This document shows, piece after piece, positions 37,823 to 49,310 of a DNA stretch of 64,000 nt. Origin of the DNA: Morganella psychrotolerans (GTDB lineage: Bacteria > Pseudomonadota > Gammaproteobacteria > Enterobacterales > Enterobacteriaceae); NCBI RefSeq assembly GCF_001676055.1, contig NZ_LZEX01000010.1:1-64000 (forward strand), given 5' to 3'. A program made the position numbers and the translations under genes. The notes beneath the pieces are model-generated. The model saw nothing but the letters and a program-made list of their open reading frames with translations, was not told where the DNA came from and made no database searches. Position 1 is the first letter of the stretch. Each line of letters starts with the position of its first letter.

Positions 37823-39022
37823 TTAACTGTTCTCATCCGGCAGTGTCAGTGTGTCCAGCAGTGCATTACGGCGGATCATTGCTGACTCTTCATATTTCTT
37901 TTGTTTATCCAGTACATCGGCAAGCCAGGCTGCATCATGTGTATCCCTGCGGGTATTCAGGGCAGATTTGAAATATTGCTCCGCATCTTCCCACCGGCCT
38001 TCCTGCATTGCCAGCTGTCCTAATGTGCTGTTGAGTAACGGCTGCTTACTGTCATCTTTTTGTAGCTGGTTCAGTATTTTGCGGATAGCTTTCGGGTTTT
38101 CTGTCCGGATGCGCGGCAGCAGTATCAGCAGGCGATCATCTTTCTGTCGTTTCAGCCCGTCAAGTACCACCGCTTCTGCATCACTCATATCATCACCGGC
38201 AATAAAGTGCTGTGCAGCGGCTACCGCCAGATCCGGATTATGACGCAGATGGCGGCTCAGATTTTTCCACCAGTGGCGCAGTGCATCACTGCCATCCTGA
38301 TCGGCAACCTGCTGCATCATACCGAGCCAGGCACGGGTTTCTGTCTGCTCAACCTGCTCATCAGTAAACTCACCGGATTTTTTCATGGCCGGCAGCATGG
38401 CAATCAGGGATTTCCAGGCGCCGGAGCGCGCATAAACCTGCTCTGCCAGGCGCAGTACTTCCGGATGGCGCGGGGCAATATCCAGCAGGTTATCAATTGC
38501 GGTGCGTGCTGCCGGAATTTCATTGCGGGTCAGCAGAATACGGGCGCGGGTGATATCTACGGGTAACTGGTGATTTCCGGCCAATTCGGCTGCCCGCTCA
38601 AGATACTGATTAGCTCGGATATTATCATTGCGCTGTTGTGCGGCTTCTGCGGCGAGTAAATAGTTGACCAGCGGTTGTTCGGCATTATCGGCGCTGCGGC
38701 TGAGTAATTTTTCCACCTGACGAAAATCGCCTTCTGCCAGTTTAAGCAGCGCCTCATTGGTCAGGGTGCGGGCGCGGTTGCGCTTATGTCCGCCAAACCA
38801 GCCCAGAGTCCGGGAACCACTGGTTCTCAGACGACGCCAGCACCAGCCGAGTAATATCAGTGCGGCCTGTAATCCGAGAAAGCAGATAACGAGCCCGGTG
38901 ACACTGGTTTCAATGTCATAATCATCAGTCTGGATCAGCACATAGCCCTGATGTCCGGCAACCAGCGGTCCGATAATGATCCCGGCGATCAGGACAAGGA
39001 ACAGAATAAAGAGTTTAAACAT
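37823..39022 (-). CDS. hemY: HemY, TPR-containing inner-membrane protein
   Basis: The 399-residue protein has two N-terminal membrane segments (about residues 2–24 and 41–61) and TPR-like helices over the rest, with a HemY N-terminal domain. It is linked to haem synthesis by its operon, but its biochemical role is not settled; it is not the HemY oxidase of Gram-positives. It is the last gene of hemCDXY and starts three bases after the hemX stop. Confidence 0.92.
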   Translation of the reverse strand: MFKLFILFLVLIAGIIIGPLVAGHQGYVLIQTDDYDIETSVTGLVICFLGLQAALILLGWCWRRLRTSGSRTLGWFGGHKRNRARTLTNEALLKLAEGDFRQVEKLLSRSADNAEQPLVNYLLAAEAAQQRNDNIRANQYLERAAELAGNHQLPVDITRARILLTRNEIPAARTAIDNLLDIAPRHPEVLRLAEQVYARSGAWKSLIAMLPAMKKSGEFTDEQVEQTETRAWLGMMQQVADQDGSDALRHWWKNLSRHLRHNPDLAVAAAQHFIAGDDMSDAEAVVLDGLKRQKDDRLLILLPRIRTENPKAIRKILNQLQKDDSKQPLLNSTLGQLAMQEGRWEDAEQYFKSALNTRRDTHDAAWLADVLDKQKKYEESAMIRRNALLDTLTLPDENS

Positions 39023-39025
39023 TCG

Positions 39026-40360
39026 TTATCCCTCCTGTTTCGGTGCGGCTTCCGGCTCAGCAGGTGCCGGCTCTGCGGGGGCTGCCTGTGGTTCGGCAAC
39101 CGGTGGTGCAGGTGGCGCTTCATCATTGAGCAAACGGCGGATACGGGTCTGTACCAGTTTATCCAGCAATGGCTGACTGGTCAGACTGTCCGGTATGCTC
39201 ATGGCAATAGGTTGTGCTGCTAATTCATCAATTTCCTTCAGGAATGCGGTGTTTTCAGGGTCATTATCCGCAAAATATGCCCGAACCCAGGTGGAGACTG
39301 AATCCAGAGCCTGTTTGTAGCTCTCTTCCTGGTGACGGGGTACGGCCTGAGCGGCAATCAGCAACTGGGCGCGGATATTTTCACGGACATAAATATCCTG
39401 ATTCGGTGCCAGCAGAGGTGCGGCACTGCTGTCACGGCGGCGGACAGTAATAAAGTCACTCATAAAGCCCTGCCAGCTTTTGGTCAGGTTTGTCCGCCAG
39501 TCTGCAACGGATGATGTCAGACCTTCGCTGTCGCTGCTGTCCATCGGCGCACCGTCACGGCTGCCGTCATCAATACGCAGATTATCAACCTGGTTTGCCA
39601 GTTGATTGAGGCGCAAAATAGTGCCGTCAAAATCGATCTGGCTGACGGCTGAGAGTGCAGTAATATCATTGCGCAGTGCTGTCCGGACATCCAGCAGACC
39701 GGGATCGTTCATTTCTGCCAGGCTGGCATCGGCATTTTTCAGTAATACCATGGCGGTGATTACATCCTGCTCATTCCATAGCTTGCGTTCTGCCATTTTG
39801 ACCAGAAAATCCGCCTGTGCTATCAGCCAGCTTTTTACATCTGCACTGGACAAGGCGCTGACACGGCTGCGCAGTAAATCCAGCTCATGTTTCAGTGCGG
39901 CGTCCTGTTGCTGATACTGTGCGCTGAGTGCTGATTGCTGTGAAATAAATTCCTGCATTTGTTTATGGTTTTGCACTTGTTCCTGCTGCAACTGCGCCAT
40001 CTGTGATTTCAGCTGTGCATTTTCAGCTTCCAGTCGTTGTGACAGCGTTTGTGTATTGGCTTGCGAGGCATACCATACACCGCCGCCGATCAGTAAAATA
40101 ACGGCGAGTGCAACGGCACTGCGCAGAAAACCGGGCTGTGGTTTTTTTTCTGCGGCCGGGGGTTCGGACGGGGTGTGCCCGCGCTTTGGTGCTTCCGGCT
40201 GTGCGGTCGTGCTGTTTTCAACTGACGCCGCTTTTTCAGTGACGTTTTTTCCGGCGGATTTTTTTCCGGCAGCGGTTTGTTTATCCGCCTGCACCGCTGA
40301 TACGGTATCCTGTGTGTCAGGTGTATCAGCAGATCCGGTGTTTTTTTCGTGTTCCGTCAT
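39026..40360 (-). CDS. hemX: HemX, membrane protein of the hem operon
   Basis: The 444-residue protein has an Ala/Lys/Pro-rich cytoplasmic N terminus, one membrane segment (about residues 78–97), a coiled-coil stretch rich in Gln, and a conserved domain containing [17 protein letters not shown] and [15 protein letters not shown]. The C terminus is Pro/Ala/Glu-rich. It was once annotated as a uroporphyrinogen methyltransferase, which is doubtful. The start is set at the ATG of TEHEKN, as in E. coli; an ATG at 40384 overlapping the hemD stop is an alternative. Confidence 0.9.
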   Translation of the reverse strand: MTEHEKNTGSADTPDTQDTVSAVQADKQTAAGKKSAGKNVTEKAASVENSTTAQPEAPKRGHTPSEPPAAEKKPQPGFLRSAVALAVILLIGGGVWYASQANTQTLSQRLEAENAQLKSQMAQLQQEQVQNHKQMQEFISQQSALSAQYQQQDAALKHELDLLRSRVSALSSADVKSWLIAQADFLVKMAERKLWNEQDVITAMVLLKNADASLAEMNDPGLLDVRTALRNDITALSAVSQIDFDGTILRLNQLANQVDNLRIDDGSRDGAPMDSSDSEGLTSSVADWRTNLTKSWQGFMSDFITVRRRDSSAAPLLAPNQDIYVRENIRAQLLIAAQAVPRHQEESYKQALDSVSTWVRAYFADNDPENTAFLKEIDELAAQPIAMSIPDSLTSQPLLDKLVQTRIRRLLNDEAPPAPPVAEPQAAPAEPAPAEPEAAPKQEG

Positions 40361-40380
40361 AAGTGGCGTCCCGTGTCTGT

Positions 40381-41118
40381 TCATTGTAGAGCCTGAAGTA
40401 AGGCTTCATTGTCTGCGCTGCGGGCAATAATAATATGTTGCCAGCCCAGAGAGTGTGCGGCAGTCGCCAGTCTGTCACTGACAACGACTATCCGGCACTG
40501 AAATAACCAACTGATGTGTGCCGGCGGAATAAGTTGCCTGAGCAGTTGCAGCATTTCGCCGCTGGTCACCACCAGGGTATTAACCTGTTGTTTTTGCCAC
40601 TGCAGGGCGCATTCTCCGCCATTATATTCAACGGGCTCCCGGCGGTAACATTCGCAGTAATTTACGTCAGCACCGCGTTCGCGCAGAGTCTGCGCAAGAT
40701 GCTCTCTGCCGCCGTTACCACGCAGTAAAAGGATACGGCGCCCGGTCAGTGTCTGTAAATCCGGGCGGGTCAGCAGATGCTCACTGGTTTCACCGCCGGA
40801 CATAAACGCGGCGGGTAATCCGGTCAGAGTCTGAAAATACCGTGCGGTTGACTGCCCGATACCATAATAGCAAAACTTATCAGACCACAGGTAATTCTGT
40901 TGAATAAGCTGTTTATTTGCGTGATAAACCGCATTCTTTGACAGCAGAAAAAGGGCATCTCCGGGAGAAAGTGCCGCCATTTTTGTGGTCAGCAGCGGCA
41001 GTTCTCCGCCGGGCTGTATCCGGATAAGCGGGACAGAAACGGCATTCTGCCCGCGCGCGCGCAGCGCGCTGACCAGGGCTTCACCCGCCGGGGAAGGGCG
41101 GGTGACCAGGATAGTCAT
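40381..41118 (-). CDS. hemD: Uroporphyrinogen-III synthase
   Basis: The 245-residue enzyme closes and inverts ring D of hydroxymethylbilane to give uroporphyrinogen III. The family is poorly conserved; [28 protein letters not shown] and the N-terminal [13 protein letters not shown] support it, as does its place right after hemC, with an ATGA overlap. Confidence 0.93.
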   Translation of the reverse strand: MTILVTRPSPAGEALVSALRARGQNAVSVPLIRIQPGGELPLLTTKMAALSPGDALFLLSKNAVYHANKQLIQQNYLWSDKFCYYGIGQSTARYFQTLTGLPAAFMSGGETSEHLLTRPDLQTLTGRRILLLRGNGGREHLAQTLRERGADVNYCECYRREPVEYNGGECALQWQKQQVNTLVVTSGEMLQLLRQLIPPAHISWLFQCRIVVVSDRLATAAHSLGWQHIIIARSADNEALLQALQ

Positions 41119-42056
41119 GCAGGTGCATGCCCCTGATAAACCTCAGTCAGGATAGCCCGTGCGCCTTTATCCAGCAGCTCTTCTGCCAGAGACACACCGG
41201 CAGCGGCGGCCTCCTGTGGCATACAAAGCCGCTCACCACGGATAACGTCACTGCCGTCCGGTGCGCCGACCAGTGCCCGCAGCCAGATTTTATCACCCTG
41301 CCAGACGGCATAACTGCCGATTGGCACCTGACAGCCACCTTCAAGACGGGTATTCATCGCACGTTCTGCGCGGACACAGATATCTGTCGCATCATGATTG
41401 AGTGCGCTCAGCAGAGAACGGGTGTGTTCATCATCCAGACGGCACTCAATACCCACCGCACCCTGACCGACTGCCGGAAGTGACTCTTCCGGTGATAATG
41501 CGCAGCGGATACGGGTGTCGAGCTGCAGGCGTTTCAGCCCGGCTGCCGCCAGGATAATGGCATCGTATTCCCCGTTATCCAGTTTACTCAGCCGTGTGCC
41601 TACGTTACCGCGCAGGTCGCGGATCACCAGATCCGGGCGGCGTTCCCGTAACTGACACTGACGGCGCAGGCTGGAGGTGCCGACAATACTGCCGGGAGGT
41701 AGTGCATCAACAGATGCGTACTGATTGGAGACAAATGCGTCGCGCGGATCTTCCCGCTCACAAATAGTGACTAAACCCAGTCCGTCAGGGAAATCCACCG
41801 GGACATCTTTCATGGAATGCACGGCAATATCAGCCCGGTTTTCCAGTAATGCCATCTCCAGTTCTTTCACAAACAGACCTTTACCGCCCACTTTTGCCAG
41901 CGGGGTATCAAGAATAATGTCACCTTTGGTCACCATCGGAACTAATTCGACATGCAGCCCCGGATGGCGCTGTTCCAGTGCCTGTTTAACAAATTCGGCC
42001 TGCCAGAGAGCAAGCGGGCTTTGGCGGGTAGCGATGCGCAGCAGTTGATTGGTCAT
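41115..42056 (-). CDS. hemC: Porphobilinogen deaminase (hydroxymethylbilane synthase)
   Basis: The 313-residue enzyme joins four porphobilinogen units. Cys242 in EGGCQVPIG carries the dipyrromethane cofactor; the Arg-rich [11 protein letters not shown] and [10 protein letters not shown] blocks are intact. The frame is open 30 codons upstream, but the ATG at 42056 ([15 protein letters not shown] follows) matches the E. coli start and length. It is divergent from cyaA and overlaps hemD by four bases. Confidence 0.95.
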   Translation of the reverse strand: MTNQLLRIATRQSPLALWQAEFVKQALEQRHPGLHVELVPMVTKGDIILDTPLAKVGGKGLFVKELEMALLENRADIAVHSMKDVPVDFPDGLGLVTICEREDPRDAFVSNQYASVDALPPGSIVGTSSLRRQCQLRERRPDLVIRDLRGNVGTRLSKLDNGEYDAIILAAAGLKRLQLDTRIRCALSPEESLPAVGQGAVGIECRLDDEHTRSLLSALNHDATDICVRAERAMNTRLEGGCQVPIGSYAVWQGDKIWLRALVGAPDGSDVIRGERLCMPQEAAAAGVSLAEELLDKGARAILTEVYQGHAPA

Positions 42057-42710
42057 GATAATTGTCTGGGATCCTTGTCTTTTTATCCGGATTTCTGATG
42101 TGAAGGGTAACCGGAAAAATAAGAAAAACTGCCCTTGTTTTATCATTTTGCTGATTATTTTTCCAGTTATGTGACGAGATCTGCCCGGCAGATAAGGCCG
42201 AAAAATGACGAATATTATTATCCGGTGGCAAGAGTATGTCAGGAGGTGATTAAAATATATTTTAAATAATTAAATTAATTTGTAACCCCGGCAATTAATT
42301 AAATCGATTCAATTTAAATAAGTAATTAATTGCATTATCAAAATAAGTAAAATATACATACGCAGATACGTAATGTTACTTTTTTGGTTAAAAAGAATAC
42401 AGCCCGGTGGTCGTACAAGATTTATGGATTATTTCCTTACACTATTTGTGTGTATCATAATAATATTTATAGAAAATAGAGTATTTACAACTATTTATAT
42501 CAGGATTGATGACTTTGGGTAATCGTGCCTTTTTTAGTCTCATGCTTTACCCTTTGCCCTGAAGGTGTTAGATTGATCACGTTTCCGGCAATTTAGCATT
42601 GATTCCAATTCTTATCATTTTTTAGCTTCATCATTAGTCTGTATTCATTTACACATAAAGCCGGGCATCAGGTCATTTCCAGTTACATGAAATAAAATCA
42701 GGCGAACCCT
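42057..42710. other. AT-rich divergent control region between hemC and cyaA
   Basis: This 654-base gap holds no convincing gene. From about 42245 to 42500 it is strongly AT-rich, with many AATTAATT-type stretches. Promoters for hemC (leftward) and cyaA (rightward) must lie here, and a CRP site is recognisable near 42570. The layout agrees with E. coli, where the two operons diverge. Confidence 0.6.
42563..42584 (+). promoter_or_regulatory. CRP-binding site at the cyaA promoter
   Basis: TGTTA-GATTGA-TCACG fits the CRP pattern TGTGA-N6-TCACA. It is nearly identical to the E. coli cyaA site (GGTGTTAAATTGATCACG), where CRP–cAMP represses the main promoter. It lies about 130 bases before the start codon. 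Confidence 0.75.
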
Positions 42711-45305
42711 TTGTATCTCTATATTGAAACTCTCAAGCAGCGTTTGGATGCAATAAATCAGCTCAGGTCAGAGCGCGCGACCATCGGGATGAGTCGCGCG
42801 TTTAAAGAAGTGTATGGTTTGTTGCCGGTATTGTTGCACCATCACCATCCTGATATGCCGGGCTATGTGCAGGGCAGTGTGCCGCATGGCGTCTGTTTCT
42901 GGACATCTGACGATTTTCAGGCTGACTGGATGAGCGACTTTTCCCGTCAACATGGTGAATGCAAGCCATGCAATGCCAACGGCGAACTGCCGATAACCGG
43001 CATCTACTCTATGGGCAGCACCTCCTCTGTCGGTCAGAGCCATTCGTCTGATCTGGATATCTGGGTTTGCCATCAGTCCTGGCTTGATAATGATGAAAAA
43101 CAGAATTTACAGCGCAAATGCACACTGATTGAAGAGTGGGCAGCGGGTAAAGGGATTGATGTTACGTTCTTTCTGATCGATGAAAACCGCTTTCGCCACA
43201 ATGCCAGCGGCAGCCTGAACGGCGAAGACTGCGGCTCTACCCAGCACATTTTACTGCTTGATGAGTTTTACCGTACTGCTGTGCGGATGGCCGGTAAGCG
43301 CCTGCTGTGGACTATGGTGCCGGCAGAAGAAGAGTATCATTACGATGAATATGTGTTGTCACTTTATGCGCAGGGTGTATTAACCCCGAATGAGTGGCTG
43401 GACCTGGGCGGATTGGGTGAATTATCAGCAGAAGAGTACTTTGGTGCCAGTCTGTGGCAGTTGTATAAAAGTGTTGATTCGCCGTACAAAGCCGTTATCA
43501 AAAGTTTACTGCTGGAAGCGTATTCGTGGGATTATCCGAACGGACAGCTTCTGGCGACAGAGTTTAAACGACATCTTCATGCCGGCGAGATAGTCCATTA
43601 CGGACTTGATGCCTACTGTATGATGCTTGATCGCATCACGCGTTATCTGAAAGCCATCAATGATGAAACCCGCCTCGATTTAATCCGCCGCTGTTTTTAC
43701 CTGAAAATCTGTGAAAAACCGCCTGCGGGGGTCAGTGAACGTGCTTCCGGCGGCTGGCGTTGCCAGGTGCTGGCTGAAATGGTTACTGCGTGGGGATGGT
43801 CACCGGAACGTCTGGCGGTACTTGATCGCCGTAATGACTGGAAGATCGAGCAGGTGCGCGATGCGCACAATGAGTTGCTCGACACCATGATGCAAAGTTA
43901 CCGTAACCTGATCCGTTTTGCGCGGCGCAATAATCTGAGTGTCAGCGCCAGCCCGCAGGATATCGGCGTTCTGACCCGTAAACTGTATGCGGCATTTGAA
44001 GCGCTGCCGGGGAAAGTGACCCTGGTTAATCCGCAGATTTCGCCGGATCTGTCAGAAGAGAATCTGACCTTTATTTATGTTCCTCACGGACGTGCCAACC
44101 GCAGTGGCTGGTATCTGTATAATCAGGCGCCGACCATTCATACCATTATTGGTCATCAGCCGCTTGAATATAACCGTTATCTGAATAAGCTCGTGTCATG
44201 GACCTACTTTAACGGGCTGCTGACAGATAAAACCCGTGTGTATATTCATAATGGTGAATCTCACTGTGATGAACAAAAACTGCATGAACTGGTGCATGAT
44301 GTTTCACAGAATTTCCCTATCAGCCTGCCGGCACCGACCCCGCGTGCGCTTTACAGCCCGTGTGAAATCCGTCATCTGGCGATTATCGTTAATCTGGAGC
44401 AGGATCCGACGGATGATTTCGCGCAGCAGGTTGTTCATTTTGATATGAGCAAACCGGATGTATTCAGTTTCGGCGAGGAGCAAAAGTGCCTGGTCGGGAG
44501 TATTGATTTGCTTTACCGCAACTCATGGAATGAAGTCCGGACACTGCATTTCAGCGGCGAGCAATCGGTACTGGAAGCAATCAAAACGATTTTGGGTAAG
44601 ATGCACCAGGATGCCGCACCGCCGTCAGGTGTGGATGTTTTCTGCTACAGCCGCCATCTGCGCGGTCTTATCCGTACCCGTATTCAGCAGCTGGTTTCAG
44701 AATGTATCGAGCTGCGCTTAACCACCAACCGCCAGGATCCGGGCCGCTTTAAGGCATTGCGTCTTGCCGGTCAGACATGGGGATTGTTCTTTGAACGCCT
44801 GAATGTCTCAGTACAAAAACTGGAAAATGCAGTCGAATTTTACGGGGCTATCTCCAATAACAAACTGCGTGGGTTTCCGGTAAAAATCAGTACGGAAACC
44901 GGGCATCTGCCGGATGTGGTGGATGGTTATGCGAGTGAGGGGATTATCCAATTTTTCTTTGAAAACCGTGATGATAACGGCTTTAATATTTACGTGCTGG
45001 ATGAATCAAACCGCGTGGAGATTTATTCAGGTTGTGAAGGCAGTAAAGATGAGCTCGTCCGGGATGTCAGCCGTTTTTACTCCTCTTCCCACGACCGTTT
45101 TACTTACGGCTCCAGTTTTATCAATTTCAATCTGCCGCAGTTTTATCAGATTCTGAAAACCGACGGAAAAACACAGGTGAAACCTTTTCACGGCAATGTG
45201 TTTTCACACCTGGCGGCAGAAGAGCGCGGCGATGATACCCTGTATTCAGATTTTCACACTGAAATAGCGCCACTGCAGTATCAGGCCGCCGGGCAGCGTG
45301 GCTGA
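42711..45305 (+). CDS. cyaA: Adenylate cyclase (class I)
   Basis: The 864-residue class I cyclase makes cAMP from ATP for CRP signalling and is regulated by the glucose PTS through its C-terminal half. The nucleotidyltransferase-like motif GS…SSDLDIW (Gly102, Ser103, Asp114, Asp116) is intact. The start is a TTG codon followed by [17 protein letters not shown], the same rare start as in E. coli, where it limits expression. It is slightly longer than the E. coli enzyme (848), mostly at the C terminus. Confidence 0.96.
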   Translation: MYLYIETLKQRLDAINQLRSERATIGMSRAFKEVYGLLPVLLHHHHPDMPGYVQGSVPHGVCFWTSDDFQADWMSDFSRQHGECKPCNANGELPITGIYSMGSTSSVGQSHSSDLDIWVCHQSWLDNDEKQNLQRKCTLIEEWAAGKGIDVTFFLIDENRFRHNASGSLNGEDCGSTQHILLLDEFYRTAVRMAGKRLLWTMVPAEEEYHYDEYVLSLYAQGVLTPNEWLDLGGLGELSAEEYFGASLWQLYKSVDSPYKAVIKSLLLEAYSWDYPNGQLLATEFKRHLHAGEIVHYGLDAYCMMLDRITRYLKAINDETRLDLIRRCFYLKICEKPPAGVSERASGGWRCQVLAEMVTAWGWSPERLAVLDRRNDWKIEQVRDAHNELLDTMMQSYRNLIRFARRNNLSVSASPQDIGVLTRKLYAAFEALPGKVTLVNPQISPDLSEENLTFIYVPHGRANRSGWYLYNQAPTIHTIIGHQPLEYNRYLNKLVSWTYFNGLLTDKTRVYIHNGESHCDEQKLHELVHDVSQNFPISLPAPTPRALYSPCEIRHLAIIVNLEQDPTDDFAQQVVHFDMSKPDVFSFGEEQKCLVGSIDLLYRNSWNEVRTLHFSGEQSVLEAIKTILGKMHQDAAPPSGVDVFCYSRHLRGLIRTRIQQLVSECIELRLTTNRQDPGRFKALRLAGQTWGLFFERLNVSVQKLENAVEFYGAISNNKLRGFPVKISTETGHLPDVVDGYASEGIIQFFFENRDDNGFNIYVLDESNRVEIYSGCEGSKDELVRDVSRFYSSSHDRFTYGSSFINFNLPQFYQILKTDGKTQVKPFHGNVFSHLAAEERGDDTLYSDFHTEIAPLQYQAAGQRG

Positions 45306-45370
45306 TTTTTGTGCAGCGGCACAGGTTTGTACTATCAGCCTGTGCCGTCAGTCTGTAATGTCTGCGGGTG

Positions 45371-45688
45371 TCAGAAGCTGAATGCTTCACCGCTCTGTTC
45401 GCTGACCGCCTCTGACAGCATGGTGAAAAACTCCCCGCCGCTGCGATCACAAATCCATTTATCTGATTTCAGACTAAAGTGATAGCCGCCGTTACGGGCT
45501 GCCAGCCAGATCTGATGAAATGCTTCCTGCCGGTTGATAATAATTTTTGAGCCATTTTCAAAGCTCAGAGTCATTACGCCGCCGTTGGTTTCGCAGTCAA
45601 TATCCGCATCGCCGTCGTAATTATCTAATTTATCTTCAATATCCTGCATCAGAACATCGGCTGTCTGGTGAAATTCTGTATCGTTCAT
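45371..45688 (-). CDS. cyaY: Frataxin-like protein CyaY
   Basis: The 105-residue iron-binding regulator of Fe–S cluster assembly has the acidic first helix ([18 protein letters not shown]) and the conserved strand region [21 protein letters not shown] and WICDRSG. The start at 45688 lies 8 bases after AGGA; an ATG two codons upstream is too close to it. It is convergent with cyaA and divergent from lptM, as in E. coli. Confidence 0.94.
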   Translation of the reverse strand: MNDTEFHQTADVLMQDIEDKLDNYDGDADIDCETNGGVMTLSFENGSKIIINRQEAFHQIWLAARNGGYHFSLKSDKWICDRSGGEFFTMLSEAVSEQSGEAFSF

Positions 45689-45767
45689 CGTCATTTCCTA
45701 TTTGCTTTTCGACATCTAACTGCGATTATAGAGGGTATTGACCGATGATTAACAGGCATGACTGTAA

Positions 45768-45956
45768 ATGAAGAAAAAAATGATCTGCGCGGCATCCGCT
45801 GTGATGCTGCTGACCTTGTCCGGCTGCGGACTGAAAGGCCCGCTTTACTTCCCGCCGGCAGAGCCTGCCGCGGCGAAGAGTGCGCCTGCGGATAACAACG
45901 ATGCGCCGCAGGCTGTACAAAAGAATAAAGCGGCTGAAACCGGCAGCACGAAATAA
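45768..45956 (+). CDS. lptM: LptM (YifL) small lipoprotein
   Basis: The 62-residue lipoprotein has a signal peptide with lipobox LSGC (Cys at residue 20) and the invariant mature start CGLKGPLYFPP, then an Ala/Pro-rich disordered tail. In E. coli LptM binds the LptD–LptE complex and helps its oxidative maturation in the outer membrane. It precedes dapF, as in E. coli. Confidence 0.92.
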   Translation: MKKKMICAASAVMLLTLSGCGLKGPLYFPPAEPAAAKSAPADNNDAPQAVQKNKAAETGSTK

Positions 45957-46017
45957 CAGTGACCGGACAGCCACCGGATAACGTCCCCGGTTACTGACGC
46001 ATACACAGGATCTGAAC

Positions 46018-46842
46018 ATGCAGTTCACCAAAATGCACGGTCTGGGCAATGATTTTATGGTGGTGGATGCCATCACCCAGAATATCTATTTTTCACCGGA
46101 GCTTATCTGCCGTCTGGCAGACCGGCACACCGGCGTTGGTTTTGATCAACTGCTGGTGGTTGAAGCACCTTATGATCCGGAACTGGATTTTCACTACCGC
46201 ATTTTTAATGCAGACGGCAGTGAAGTTGCCCAGTGTGGTAACGGCGCGCGCTGTTTCGCCCGGTTTGTCCGCCTGAAAGGGCTGACGAACAAACGGGATA
46301 TCCGGGTCAGCACACAGTCAGGGCGGATGGTGCTCAGTCTTACGGATGATGATAATGTCCGGGTGAATATGGGCGTACCGGAGTTCGATCCTGCACTGGT
46401 ACCGTTCCGGGCGGTGAAAGAAGAAAAAACCTATATTATCCGCGCAGCAGAGCGCACGGTTTTATGCGGCGTGGTATCCATGGGCAATCCGCACTGTGTT
46501 ATCCAGGTGGAAAATACAGAGGTAGCAGAAGTGGATGTGATAGGCCCTGTGCTGGAAAGCCATGAGCGTTTTCCGGAGCGGGTGAATATCGGATTTATGC
46601 AGATACTCGCGCCTGATCATCTGCGTCTGCGGGTTTATGAGCGCGGTGTGGGCGAAACACAGGCCTGCGGAAGCGGTGCTTGTGCGGCAGTGGCTGTCGG
46701 GATCCGTCAGGGATTACTGGCTGACAATGTCCGGGTTGATCTGCCGGGCGGTCGCCTGTTTATCAGTTGGGAAGGCGAGGGAAAACCGTTGTTTATGACC
46801 GGTCCCGCCACCCATGTATTTGATGGTGTTATCCATCTTTAA
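46018..46842 (+). CDS. dapF: Diaminopimelate epimerase
   Basis: The 274-residue PLP-independent racemase converts LL- to meso-diaminopimelate for lysine and peptidoglycan. The two catalytic cysteines are Cys73 in [10 protein letters not shown] and the one in [10 protein letters not shown]. Length equals E. coli DapF. It lies between lptM and the yigA-xerC-yigB group. Confidence 0.96.
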   Translation: MQFTKMHGLGNDFMVVDAITQNIYFSPELICRLADRHTGVGFDQLLVVEAPYDPELDFHYRIFNADGSEVAQCGNGARCFARFVRLKGLTNKRDIRVSTQSGRMVLSLTDDDNVRVNMGVPEFDPALVPFRAVKEEKTYIIRAAERTVLCGVVSMGNPHCVIQVENTEVAEVDVIGPVLESHERFPERVNIGFMQILAPDHLRLRVYERGVGETQACGSGACAAVAVGIRQGLLADNVRVDLPGGRLFISWEGEGKPLFMTGPATHVFDGVIHL

Positions 46843-46866
46843 ATGTCATAAAGAGGATGAATATCG

Positions 46867-47583
46867 ATGGACAGTCTACAGGATACGGCTGCCACGCAGG
46901 CTGAACGTCTGCGTGAACCGGATGATGCCGCCGTTCTCGCTTACCTGAAAGCACACCCGGATTTCTTTATCCGCAACGCCTCACAGATTGCCGAAATGAC
47001 TATCCCGCATCCGGTAAAAGGGGCGGTTTCTCTGGTTGAATGGCAACTGGGGCGTCAGCGTAACCGGATTGATACCCTGACGGATGACCTGGCTCAGTTG
47101 ATGATGGCGGCCGGGGAAAATGAACAACTGTTCTCGCGTCTTCTCAAACTTCTGGCTTCTCTTTCTGCTGCCACATCACTTGATGATTTTTCCGACCGTC
47201 TGAATATCTGGGCAAAAAGCCTGAAACTCAGTCATGCGCGGATCCGCCTGTTTTCGGATTGCTGGCGCCTGGGTGCGCCATTCCGTAATCAGGAACTGAC
47301 ACTGTCCCGCTCACATTTTGAAACGATGCGACTTTCCCGCTTTGGCGACCGCAACCATTTTCTCGGCCGTCTGACGGCACCGGAAATTCAGTTATTGCTG
47401 CCGGACAGTGCTTTTGTCGGCTCCGCAGCAGTATCCCTGCTCGGCGGACAACATGACCTCGGCGTGGTGGTATTCGTCAGCCGTGATAAAGAGCATTACC
47501 ATAACGGTATGGGAACAGCGATGCTGGATCAGGTTGCGTATTTTCTGCCGCAATTGCTGCAACGCTGGGCAGAACTGGCATGA
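46867..47583 (+). CDS. yigA: DUF484 family protein YigA
   Basis: The 238-residue protein begins with the DUF484 block [15 protein letters not shown], followed by a coiled-coil region and a GAF-like domain. Its function is unknown, but it is consistently found upstream of xerC in enterobacteria. Its stop overlaps the xerC start by four bases. Confidence 0.9.
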   Translation: MDSLQDTAATQAERLREPDDAAVLAYLKAHPDFFIRNASQIAEMTIPHPVKGAVSLVEWQLGRQRNRIDTLTDDLAQLMMAAGENEQLFSRLLKLLASLSAATSLDDFSDRLNIWAKSLKLSHARIRLFSDCWRLGAPFRNQELTLSRSHFETMRLSRFGDRNHFLGRLTAPEIQLLLPDSAFVGSAAVSLLGGQHDLGVVVFVSRDKEHYHNGMGTAMLDQVAYFLPQLLQRWAELA

Positions 47584-48497
47584 CCGGTACAGCAACAGAA
47601 CAATTACTCGTACCCGTGGAGCAGTTTTTGCAATATCTGCGGGTTGAGCGCCGGTTAAGTCCGGTGACTATCACAAACTACCGGCGGCAGCTTACGACAC
47701 TTGCCGGGATGATGATCAGCAGCAAAATCACAGACTGGGCACAGCTTGAACCGGCAACCGTCCGGATGCTGGCGGCAAAAAGCCGCCGTACGGGTTTGCA
47801 GCCGGCAAGTCTGGCGCTGCGTCTCTCTTCCCTGCGCTCATTTCTGGACTGGCGGGTCAGCTGCGGTGAGATGTCCGCTAACCCGGCAAAAGCCGTCAGC
47901 GCCCCGAAACAGGGGCGTCATCTGCCGAAAAATATGGATGTCGATGACATCACCCGCCTGATGGACATAGAAAGCAATGATCCGCTGACGGTGCGTGACC
48001 GCACTATGCTGGAAGTGATGTACGGCGCGGGATTGCGTCTGTCTGAGCTGGTCGGGCTGAATACCGGGGATATTGATTTAACCGGTGGTGAGGTCCGTGT
48101 GCTGGGGAAAGGCAGCAAAGAGCGCAAAGTCCCGCTCGGGCGGATGGCGGTCAGTTGCCTGGAGCGCTGGCTGGAACTGCGTGAATTGTATGATCCCGAC
48201 TCCCCGGCGATATTTATCTCCACCAAAAGCGGCAAACGGATTTCCGGGCGTAATGTGCAGAAACGCTTTGAATACTGGGGTGTGCATCAGGGGCTGAACA
48301 GCCACCTGAATCCGCATAAATTACGTCATTCATTTGCGACACACATTCTGGAATCGAGCGGTGATTTACGCGCTGTGCAGGAATTGCTGGGGCATGCGAA
48401 TCTGTCCACCACACAAATCTATACCCATCTGGACTTTCAGCATCTTGCCAATGTGTATGATGTTGCACATCCGCGCGCCAAACGAGGAAAACCCTGA
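47580..48497 (+). CDS. xerC: Tyrosine recombinase XerC
   Basis: The 305-residue recombinase works with XerD at dif to resolve chromosome dimers. The N-terminal SAM-like core-binding domain spans about residues 8–105. The catalytic set is complete: Arg153 (GAGLRLSEL), Lys177 (LGKGSKER), His246 and Arg249 (HKLRHSF), His272 (LLGHANLS) and nucleophile Tyr281 (QIYTH). It overlaps yigA and yigB, so the three genes form one unit. Confidence 0.95.
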   Translation: MTGTATEQLLVPVEQFLQYLRVERRLSPVTITNYRRQLTTLAGMMISSKITDWAQLEPATVRMLAAKSRRTGLQPASLALRLSSLRSFLDWRVSCGEMSANPAKAVSAPKQGRHLPKNMDVDDITRLMDIESNDPLTVRDRTMLEVMYGAGLRLSELVGLNTGDIDLTGGEVRVLGKGSKERKVPLGRMAVSCLERWLELRELYDPDSPAIFISTKSGKRISGRNVQKRFEYWGVHQGLNSHLNPHKLRHSFATHILESSGDLRAVQELLGHANLSTTQIYTHLDFQHLANVYDVAHPRAKRGKP

Positions 48498-49213
48498 TGC
48501 GTTTTTACCGCCCCCTTTTACCTGTCCGCGCCATGACCTTTGATCTTGACGATACGCTGTATGATAATCGTCCGGTGATGGATAAAACGGAAGAGGCAGT
48601 AATTGCATTTATCCGTCAGTATGACCCGCGTTTCAGTGAGTTACCTGCGGATTATATTACTGTCTTCCGCAACCGGGTGCGCCGGCAGCATCCGGACATT
48701 TATCATGATGTCAGCCGCTGGCGTATGCTCTCCTGGCGCTCCTTTTTTCTGCATTACGGCTATACCACAGCACTGGCACAGACCGGTGCGAATGCTGTTA
48801 TGGCGCATTTCGCACAGTGGCGCAGCCGTATTGATATACCGCAATCCACCCATGACACCCTCGCGTTACTGGCTGAAAAAATTCCGCTGGCGGCGATCAC
48901 CAACGGTAACATGGAGCCGGAAAAGTGCGGTCTGGCTGATTATTTCACCTTTATCCTCAGAGCCGGTGCTGACGGACGCTCAAAACCCTTCAGCGATATG
49001 TATCAGACTGCCGCACAGCGTCTGATGCTGCCGCCCGGGAATATCCTGCATGTCGGTGATAATCTGAATACGGATGTGGAAGGCGCACTGCGCAGCGGAA
49101 TGCAGACCTGCTGGATAAATCTTGACGGACGCGATGTTTATCATGATGCCGAAACCCGCCTTTTACCGCATATTGAAATTACACAGTTGGATTCTTTAGT
49201 CGGACTGTTATAA
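48497..49213 (+). CDS. yigB: HAD-family phosphatase YigB
   Basis: The 238-residue hydrolase of the haloacid dehalogenase superfamily has nucleophile Asp16 in FDLDDTLYDN and the later motifs AITNGN and HVGDNLNTDVEGA. E. coli YigB hydrolyses FMN in the riboflavin pathway. It starts at the last base of xerC (TGATG). Its last codons contain the uvrD promoter. Confidence 0.92.
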   Translation: MRFYRPLLPVRAMTFDLDDTLYDNRPVMDKTEEAVIAFIRQYDPRFSELPADYITVFRNRVRRQHPDIYHDVSRWRMLSWRSFFLHYGYTTALAQTGANAVMAHFAQWRSRIDIPQSTHDTLALLAEKIPLAAITNGNMEPEKCGLADYFTFILRAGADGRSKPFSDMYQTAAQRLMLPPGNILHVGDNLNTDVEGALRSGMQTCWINLDGRDVYHDAETRLLPHIEITQLDSLVGLL

Positions 49214-49214
49214 T
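49187..49214 (+). promoter_or_regulatory. uvrD promoter
   Basis: TTGGAT (49187–49192) and a perfect TATAAT (49209–49214) are separated by 16 bases at the very end of yigB. The predicted start lies inside the LexA box. Confidence 0.65.
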
Positions 49215-49219
49215 TTTAT

Positions 49220-49235
49220 CTGTATAAAAAAACAG
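49220..49235. promoter_or_regulatory. LexA (SOS) box of uvrD
   Basis: CTGT-N8-ACAG with an AT-only centre matches the SOS operator consensus. It covers the expected transcription start and lies about 75 bases before uvrD. E. coli uvrD is also LexA-controlled. Confidence 0.85.
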
Positions 49236-49236
49236 T

Positions 49237-49264
49237 CCTCCCCGGCATAAAACTGCCGGGGAGG
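49237..49264 (+). other. Attenuator-like hairpin in the uvrD leader
   Basis: An 11-base-pair perfect stem CCTCCCCGGCA/TGCCGGGGAGG with a six-base loop lies between the SOS box and uvrD. No T run follows. E. coli uvrD has an attenuator at this point; whether this hairpin terminates is unclear. Confidence 0.55.
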
Positions 49265-49310
49265 CGCTCTTTCTCTTGCGGCGACAGCCGAACAACCATT
49301 GATGGAAATT

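Noticed and set aside
45317-45346. Terminator between cyaA and cyaY
   Set aside because: The stem GGCACAGG/CCTGTGCC is clear but no T run follows on either strand, so I do not call it a terminator.
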